A DNA stretch of 36,751 bases, taken from positions 1 to 36,751 of the forward strand of contig NZ_JAVHXT010000025.1 of the NCBI RefSeq assembly GCF_031119335.1, written 5' to 3'. The notes below the pieces were generated by a model that saw nothing but the letters and a program-made list of their open reading frames with translations, was not told the origin of the DNA and searched no databases. Every line of letters starts with the position of its first letter. Within the stretch, counting starts at the first letter, position 1. This document shows, piece after piece, positions 31,269-36,751 of this stretch. A program made the position numbers and the translations under genes. Origin of the DNA: Pedobacter sp. Lineage in GTDB: Bacteria; Bacteroidota; Bacteroidia; Sphingobacteriales; Sphingobacteriaceae.

Positions 31269-34200
31269 ATGGATAAAATCGAAATATATAAACCTAATCA
31301 TAAAATACGCTTTGTAACTGCTGCTGCATTGTTTGATGGCCATGATGCTACAATAAACATTATGCGCAGGATTTTGCAATCAAGTGGTGCCGAGGTGATC
31401 CATCTTGGTCATAACCGTTCGGTAGACGAAGTAGTAAATTGTGCTATACAAGAGGATGTTCAGGGTATCGCAATGACCTCCTATCAAGGTGGGCACATCG
31501 AATACTTCAAATACATGTACGATTTGCTACAAGAACGTGGTGCAGGTCATATCAAGATTTTCGCTGGCGGTGGCGGCGTAATTTTACCAGATGAAATAAA
31601 GGAATTAGAGAAATATGGCATTTCGAAAATCTATTCTCCAGATGATGGAAGAAAGATGGGCTTACAGGGAATGATCAATGATATGCTTGAAAAAACTGAT
31701 TTCATCACTAAGGAAACCATCACAGATGAATTAGACAAGATCCCTTCAAAAGATATTAAAGCCATTGCCAGCGCCATTTCAATCGCCGAAAATAATTTGG
31801 AGGTTTTCCATAAAGCTTTTGCTAGTATATCCTCCCCTTCCGAAAGATTGGGAGGCGCTGTCATTTTAGGAATTACAGGTACAGGTGGCGCAGGTAAATC
31901 TTCATTAGTAGATGAGTTAGTTAGACGATTTCTAATTGAAGTTAAAGATAAAAGCATTGCCATTATTTCAGTAGATCCTTCGAAAAGAAAGACTGGTGGC
32001 GCACTACTTGGCGATAGAATTAGAATGAATGCAATTAATAACCCTAGGGTCTATATGCGTTCGCTAGCTACTCGTCAGGCAAACTTAGCCCTTTCCAAAA
32101 ATGTTCAAGAAAGCATTGATATCTGCAAAGCTGCCGGTTTTGATTTAGTGATTGTAGAAACTTCTGGTATCGGACAATCAGATACAGAAATTACAGAACA
32201 CTGTGATGTTTCACTATATGTGATGACGCCAGAATTTGGTGCAGCAACCCAATTAGAAAAAATCGACATGCTAGACTTTGCTGATCTAGTTGCAATTAAC
32301 AAATTTGATAAAAGGGGTGCTTTAGATGCACTACGTGATGTAAGAAAACAATACAAACGTAATCATCATATTTTCGACGCGAAAGACGAAGATATACCAG
32401 TTTACGGAACTATGGCATCTCAGTTCAATGATCCTGGAATGAATAACCTGTTTGTTGCTTTGATTAATCAAATCCAAGAAAAAACTGGAGTAGATTTCGC
32501 TGCTAAAATGGAGATGACCTCTAGCCAATCTGAGAAAATTTACATCATTCCGCCAGAAAGAACTCGGTATCTATCTGAAATTGCCGAAGCCAGCGAACAA
32601 TATAATGAATGGGTAGATAAACAAGTTCGCATCGCCCGAAAAGTGTATCAGCTTGAAGGTTCAATAAAGTCATTTAAGGAAGAGCAAGGAAAAGTCCTTT
32701 CATTTGGAGAGGATTTAGTTGAGGCTCTAGAAAAGCTACGTAAGCATTACGAAGAGCAACTTGATGGCGAATGCAGAAGATTATTGCGTGAATGGCCTGA
32801 TACCAAACATCAATACCAACAAGAAAACTTTATTTACAAAGTACGCGACAAGGAAATCAAACAACCCTTGTTTTACGAGTCCCTTTCTAAGTTAAAAATT
32901 CCCAAAGTTGCTTTACCTAGGTACGAAGATTGGGGAGATATTTTGAAATGGCTACTAACTGAAAACCTACCTGGAGAATTTCCGTATGCCGCTGGCGTGT
33001 TTCCTTTAAAACGTGATGGCGAAGATCCTACACGTATGTTCGCTGGCGAAGGTGGGCCAGAGCGAACCAATAAAAGATTTCATTACGTATCTTTAGGTCA
33101 GCCAGCACATCGCTTGTCTACCGCTTTCGACTCGGTGACTTTGTACGGCGAAGATCCACATTTACGTCCTGATATTTACGGTAAAATTGGTAATTCCGGT
33201 GTGAGTATTGCCACTTTAGATGATGCAAAGAAACTCTATTCAGGCTTTGATCTTTGCGCTGCAAGTACTTCAGTATCTATGACCATTAATGGCCCCGCTC
33301 CTATGCTTTTAGGTTTTTTCATGAACGCCGCCATAGATCAACAATGTGAAAAATATATCATAGAAAATGGCTTACAACAAGAGGTTGATGATAAAATCAA
33401 TAAAATTTACAAAACAAAAGGCATTGTAAGACCAAGTTACAACGGGACATTGCCTCAGGGTAACAACGGACTAGGTTTAATGCTTCTAGGCGTAACTGGC
33501 GATCAGGTTTTATCCCAAGATATTTATCAAAATATTAAAGCAAAAGCGATAAGTTCAGTTCGTGGTACAGTGCAAGCAGATATTTTAAAGGAAGATCAGG
33601 CTCAAAATACCTGCATTTTCTCTACAGAATTTGCGCTGAGAATGATGGGCGATATCCAACAATACTTCATCACAGAGAAAGTTCGAAATTTCTATTCAGT
33701 TTCTATTTCTGGTTATCATATTGCTGAAGCTGGTGCAAATCCGATCTCACAGTTAGCATTTACTTTAAGTAACGGATTTACATTCGTAGAGTATTATTTA
33801 AGCAGAGGAATGCACATCGACGACTTTGCACCGAACTTATCTTTCTTTTTCAGTAACGGAATTGATCCTGAATATGCGGTGATAGGCCGAGTTGCACGTA
33901 GAATATGGGCAAAAGCGATTAAAAATAAATACAAAGGAAATGATAGATCGCAAAAATTGAAATATCATATCCAAACTTCTGGTCGTTCATTACATGCACA
34001 AGAGATTGATTTTAATGACATTAGAACAACCTTACAAGCACTTTACGCCATTTATGATAATTGTAATTCGTTACACACCAATGCTTACGATGAAGCCATT
34101 ACAACCCCTACAGAAGAATCCGTTCGCAGAGCGATGGCTATTCAACTCATCATTAACAGAGAACTAGGGCTAGCTAAAAATGAAAATCCTTTGCAGGGAG

Positions 34201-34661
34201 CTTTTATTATTGAAGAACTAACTGATTTAGTAGAAGAAGCTGTATTGGCAGAGTTTAAACGAATAAATGACCGCGGCGGTGTTTTAGGAGCCATGGAAAC
34301 CATGTATCAACGTGGAAAAATTCAAGAGGAAAGCCTTTACTACGAGACACTAAAACATACCGGAGAATTTCCTATAGTTGGCGTAAATACCTTCTTGAAC
34401 AAGAATGGTTCCCCTACTATTGTGCCAGGTGAAGTTATTCGCGCCACTGAAGATGAAAAGCAATACCAGATAGCGACATTAGAAGCATTCCAAAAAAGAA
34501 ACGAAGATCAATCAGCAGAAGCCTTAAAAAATCTACAAAGAGCTGCTATTGCTGGAGAAAACATATTCGAAAAACTGATGGAGGTTTGCAAAATTTGTTC
34601 GCTAGGCCAAATCAGCAATGCCTTATATGAGGTTGGAGGGCAATATAGACGTAATATGTAA
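31269..34661 (+). CDS. icmF: Fused isobutyryl-CoA mutase (IcmF), B12-dependent
   Basis: The 1130-residue cytoplasmic protein has the IcmF order. A cobalamin-binding domain (1-140) carries DGHDATIN, with H25 as lower axial ligand, and FAGGGGVI. A MeaB-like GTPase chaperone domain (about 185-420) has the Walker A segment GITGTGGAGKSS (K210). The rest is the TIM-barrel mutase domain, with FPYAAGVFPLKR and RMFAGEGGPERTNKRF. It interconverts isobutyryl- and butyryl-CoA, and some members act on pivalyl- or isovaleryl-CoA. Methylmalonyl-CoA mutase, by contrast, is not fused in this way. The gene is intact and of normal length. Confidence 0.93.
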   Translation: MDKIEIYKPNHKIRFVTAAALFDGHDATINIMRRILQSSGAEVIHLGHNRSVDEVVNCAIQEDVQGIAMTSYQGGHIEYFKYMYDLLQERGAGHIKIFAGGGGVILPDEIKELEKYGISKIYSPDDGRKMGLQGMINDMLEKTDFITKETITDELDKIPSKDIKAIASAISIAENNLEVFHKAFASISSPSERLGGAVILGITGTGGAGKSSLVDELVRRFLIEVKDKSIAIISVDPSKRKTGGALLGDRIRMNAINNPRVYMRSLATRQANLALSKNVQESIDICKAAGFDLVIVETSGIGQSDTEITEHCDVSLYVMTPEFGAATQLEKIDMLDFADLVAINKFDKRGALDALRDVRKQYKRNHHIFDAKDEDIPVYGTMASQFNDPGMNNLFVALINQIQEKTGVDFAAKMEMTSSQSEKIYIIPPERTRYLSEIAEASEQYNEWVDKQVRIARKVYQLEGSIKSFKEEQGKVLSFGEDLVEALEKLRKHYEEQLDGECRRLLREWPDTKHQYQQENFIYKVRDKEIKQPLFYESLSKLKIPKVALPRYEDWGDILKWLLTENLPGEFPYAAGVFPLKRDGEDPTRMFAGEGGPERTNKRFHYVSLGQPAHRLSTAFDSVTLYGEDPHLRPDIYGKIGNSGVSIATLDDAKKLYSGFDLCAASTSVSMTINGPAPMLLGFFMNAAIDQQCEKYIIENGLQQEVDDKINKIYKTKGIVRPSYNGTLPQGNNGLGLMLLGVTGDQVLSQDIYQNIKAKAISSVRGTVQADILKEDQAQNTCIFSTEFALRMMGDIQQYFITEKVRNFYSVSISGYHIAEAGANPISQLAFTLSNGFTFVEYYLSRGMHIDDFAPNLSFFFSNGIDPEYAVIGRVARRIWAKAIKNKYKGNDRSQKLKYHIQTSGRSLHAQEIDFNDIRTTLQALYAIYDNCNSLHTNAYDEAITTPTEESVRRAMAIQLIINRELGLAKNENPLQGAFIIEELTDLVEEAVLAEFKRINDRGGVLGAMETMYQRGKIQEESLYYETLKHTGEFPIVGVNTFLNKNGSPTIVPGEVIRATEDEKQYQIATLEAFQKRNEDQSAEALKNLQRAAIAGENIFEKLMEVCKICSLGQISNALYEVGGQYRRNM

Positions 34662-34694
34662 TATGAAGCTATAGGTTTTAAAAAATATATACTG

Positions 34695-35612
34695 ATGAAA
34701 AAATACATTGCGCTTTTGCTTTTATCTTTGACGGTAAATGCGCTTATAGCTCAAGAGAAACCATATATCATTGTTTTAGGCGTAGCTCAAGATGGAGGAT
34801 ATCCTCACTTGGGTTGCAAAAAAGTATGCTGTACAAAAGCTTGGTCCAATCCAAAACTTCGCAAAAATGTAACCGCTTTGGCTGTAGTTAATCCTTCATC
34901 TAAAAAATGGTGGTTATTAGAAGCAACTCCCGATATTAAATTTCAATTGCAAGATTTCCAAAAAATAACCAATAACCAATACCCATACTTACCCGAAGGA
35001 GTGTTTCTTACACATGCCCACATGGGACATTATACAGGATTAGCACAATTTGGCAGAGAAGTAATGAATACTAAACAACTAAATGTTTACGTAATGCCAA
35101 AATTCAAAAGGTTCTTAGAAAGTAATGGTCCTTGGAGCCAATTGGTAAATTTAAAAAATATCAATCTGATAGAGCTTAGCGATAATAAGGCAATAGATTT
35201 AGACAATATAAAATTTAGTTCATTAAAAGTCCCACACCGCGATGAATACTCTGAAACCGTTGGGTTCAAAATCGATTTAAATCATAAAAATGTATTATTC
35301 ATACCAGATATTGACAAATGGAGTAAATGGAACAAAAGCATAATAGAAGAAGTTAAAAAAGTGGATTATGCTTTTTTAGATGCTACCTTTTTTGACAATA
35401 AGGAATTAAACAATAGGCCAATAGCTGAAGTTCCACATCCTTTTGTTGCCGAAACAATTCAATTATTTGAAAATGAAAGTAAAGCTATCAAAGAGAAAAT
35501 ACATTTTATCCACTTTAATCATACAAACCCAATAATGTGGCAACCAAAAATTAAAAATAATATACTTCGACAGAATTTTAATATAGCACAACAAGGAAAA
35601 ACTTATCAATAA
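34695..35612 (+). CDS. Secreted PqqB-like metallo-beta-lactamase-fold protein
   Basis: The 305-residue protein has a signal peptide (about 1-20, ending IAQ). Its start, VLGVAQDGGYPHLGC, closely resembles PqqB, with extra cysteines C45 and C46 after C41. The metal motif reads HAHMGHYTG (H107, H109, G111, H112). The usual Asp of HxHxDH is therefore Gly, while later His and Asp (VPHRDEY, IPDIDKW, HFNHTNP) remain. It is exported, unlike PqqB, and no other pqq gene is near, so a role in PQQ synthesis is unlikely. It starts 33 bases after icmF and may be co-transcribed. Hydrolase activity is uncertain. Confidence 0.75.
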   Translation: MKKYIALLLLSLTVNALIAQEKPYIIVLGVAQDGGYPHLGCKKVCCTKAWSNPKLRKNVTALAVVNPSSKKWWLLEATPDIKFQLQDFQKITNNQYPYLPEGVFLTHAHMGHYTGLAQFGREVMNTKQLNVYVMPKFKRFLESNGPWSQLVNLKNINLIELSDNKAIDLDNIKFSSLKVPHRDEYSETVGFKIDLNHKNVLFIPDIDKWSKWNKSIIEEVKKVDYAFLDATFFDNKELNNRPIAEVPHPFVAETIQLFENESKAIKEKIHFIHFNHTNPIMWQPKIKNNILRQNFNIAQQGKTYQ

Positions 35613-35650
35613 CAATAAAGCCACGATTTCTCGTGGCTTTATTGTTATTG
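35607..35650. terminator. Bidirectional terminator with a perfect 20-bp stem
   Basis: Arms at 35607-35626 and 35631-35650 are exact reverse complements around TTTC, with a GCCACGA/TCGTGGC core and A/T-rich ends. It lies between two convergent genes. The stop codon of the left gene (35610-35612) is inside the stem, and the right gene ends two bases beyond. Confidence 0.88.
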
Positions 35651-35652
35651 AT

Positions 35653-36633
35653 TTATGCTAAAATCCATTTAAACTTATAATCCATTGATGGGTTTTTCAT
35701 TCGTTCTGCTACCCTCAGTAAACGATCAGGAAGCTTCATAATATAATCCCTAGCTTTCTCACCAGCTTCATTTAATTCTTTTACGCTGTCAATATTCCAC
35801 TCTACAATTAATTGTTTCAAAATATCTACATAATCAACTGCAGTATAAACCCCCAAACGTTGTGCTGCATCTGTAAAATGACCAAAAACTTGCCCAATTG
35901 GCAAACCTACTTCTCTTAAAAAATGAGCAGGCATTACAATCTTCTTTTTCATCATATCCTCAAATGCAAGCATTGCTTCATTCGCATCAACTTTGAAAAT
36001 CTGTTTGATAAAATCCTTATAGGCTTTTGCGTGTCTAGCTTCATCAGATGCAATCACACCACACATCTTAGATAGTAAAGTATCACCATCTTTCTTCGCC
36101 AAAGAAGCTACACGTCTATGTGAAACATTTGTAGCCATTTCTTGAAACGAGGTATAGATAAAATTCCTATAAGGATCGTGACCAGTACCTATATCGAAAC
36201 CATCGGCAATCAAATACTGTGTAGACATTTCCATTTGACGCATATCTACGCGACCAGATAAATATAGATACTTATTCAGTAAATCGCCGTGTCTATTTTC
36301 TTCAGCTGTCCAATGACGGTTCCATTTCATCCAACCACCTTCTTCGTCTCTGCTTACGCCATCCACCATAGCCAACCATGATTCGTATGTAGGCAGAGCT
36401 TCTTCCGTAATCGTATCACCAATTAAAACGGCAACCAAATCATACGATAATTCACTTGCACTTTGTTGTAGATCTTTTACTTTATTGAAGAAATCTTCTT
36501 TGCTAGCATCTGGCAAAAAATCTGAAGGCTGCCAAATTTCATCAATAGGCTTTAGATATTCAGGCATCATCTCAAGCATATATTTTTCAATATGCTGCAT
36601 TACTTCCCTTCTCTTTTCAACAAAAAAACTCAT
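35653..36633 (-). CDS. desA: Acyl-ACP desaturase, plant-type soluble di-iron enzyme
   Basis: The 326-residue protein belongs to the soluble stearoyl-ACP desaturase family, which puts a cis double bond into acyl-ACP. The di-iron ligands appear as E112 and H115 (EENRHGD), E165 (SFQEMAT), E198 and H201 (DEARH). Their spacing of 3, 50, 33 and 3 residues is exactly that of the castor enzyme. Another Glu is at 77-78 in GDTITEEALPTY. LLNKYLYLSGRVDMRQ is also strongly plant-like. It has its own promoter and a shared terminator. The substrate position is not deducible. Confidence 0.92.
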   Translation of the reverse strand: MSFFVEKRREVMQHIEKYMLEMMPEYLKPIDEIWQPSDFLPDASKEDFFNKVKDLQQSASELSYDLVAVLIGDTITEEALPTYESWLAMVDGVSRDEEGGWMKWNRHWTAEENRHGDLLNKYLYLSGRVDMRQMEMSTQYLIADGFDIGTGHDPYRNFIYTSFQEMATNVSHRRVASLAKKDGDTLLSKMCGVIASDEARHAKAYKDFIKQIFKVDANEAMLAFEDMMKKKIVMPAHFLREVGLPIGQVFGHFTDAAQRLGVYTAVDYVDILKQLIVEWNIDSVKELNEAGEKARDYIMKLPDRLLRVAERMKNPSMDYKFKWILA

Positions 36634-36660
36634 TTATGTGTATATATGATTTATGAACAG

Positions 36661-36668
36661 CAAAGATA
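36661..36668 (-). promoter_or_regulatory. -7 box of the desaturase promoter
   Basis: The minus strand reads TATCTTTG, matching TAnnTTTG. A TTG at 36690-36692 lies 21 bases upstream, a suitable -33 element. The predicted leader is about 22 bases. The rest of the window to its end is AT-rich without a visible gene. Confidence 0.6.
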
Positions 36669-36751
36669 ACCAAATTATATGGCATAGAGCAATTTAATGA
36701 TTTAATTAGGGAATATTAGCTATAAAATATGACGAAAATCAACTTCCGCTA

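Noticed and set aside
34695..35612. Genuine PqqB of a PQQ pathway
   Set aside because: The product has an export signal, a different metal motif and no pqq neighbours.

Overview
The window reads as a chromosomal segment of a Bacteroidota bacterium, most likely Sphingobacteriaceae (Pedobacter-like). Several things point that way. Recognisable promoters carry the Bacteroidota -7 element TAnnTTTG, and Shine-Dalgarno sequences are essentially absent. Base composition is moderately AT-rich. The gene types are typical: TonB-dependent receptors, an HU/SPOR protein, PafA-type phosphatase, IcmF, a pyrR-pyrB pair and clade II NosZ. Short palindromic intergenic repeats are frequent. The genus assignment is inference from gene content, not from a marker gene.

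Layout. 1-512 is a non-coding region full of palindromes. 513-2310 is a pyrimidine operon (pyrR, pyrB, small membrane protein). 2469-4967 encodes a lipoprotein cytochrome c and a clade II nitrous oxide reductase (nosZ). 5179-5826 is a very AT-rich GIY-YIG-like gene that looks inserted. 5889-9316, on the minus strand, is a copper-acquisition group: a Cys-rich small protein, a YtkA-like lipoprotein and a NosA/OprC-like TonB receptor. 9505-13269, divergent from it, is the NosZ maturation operon (membrane protein, nosL, nosD, nosF, nosY), followed by a truncated haemoglobin and a frameshifted CopD-like gene. 14272-18092, minus strand, is a nitrosative-stress and electron-transfer set: Rrf2 regulator, RIC/ScdA repair protein, azurin, Crp/Fnr regulator and a polytopic membrane protein resembling heme-copper oxidase subunit I. 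18427-26743 is a six-gene cell-envelope operon (TPR protein, outer-membrane barrel, HU/SPOR protein, ExbB, ExbD, TonB). 26785-36633 holds a carboxypeptidase-regulatory-domain protein, folC, pafA, icmF, a secreted PqqB-like metallo-beta-lactamase-fold protein and a plant-type acyl-ACP desaturase.

How it fits together. 2402-18092 looks like one functional island for N2O respiration. Copper enters through the outer-membrane receptor, is probably handled by the YtkA-like and Cys-rich proteins, and is inserted into NosZ by NosL and NosDFY. Electrons plausibly reach NosZ from the lipoprotein cytochrome c or from azurin. RIC, the globin and the two regulators point to NO exposure. The strongest non-coding finding is a Crp/Fnr-type operator present twice with 15/16 identity. 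One copy is before cytochrome c-nosZ; the other sits exactly between the divergent copper-import and maturation operons. In all three directions it is centred about 41 bp upstream of the predicted start of transcription, and a matching Crp/Fnr protein is encoded in the same island. No nitrite or NO reductase of a familiar type is visible. A second operator motif is shared by the Rrf2 and RIC genes.
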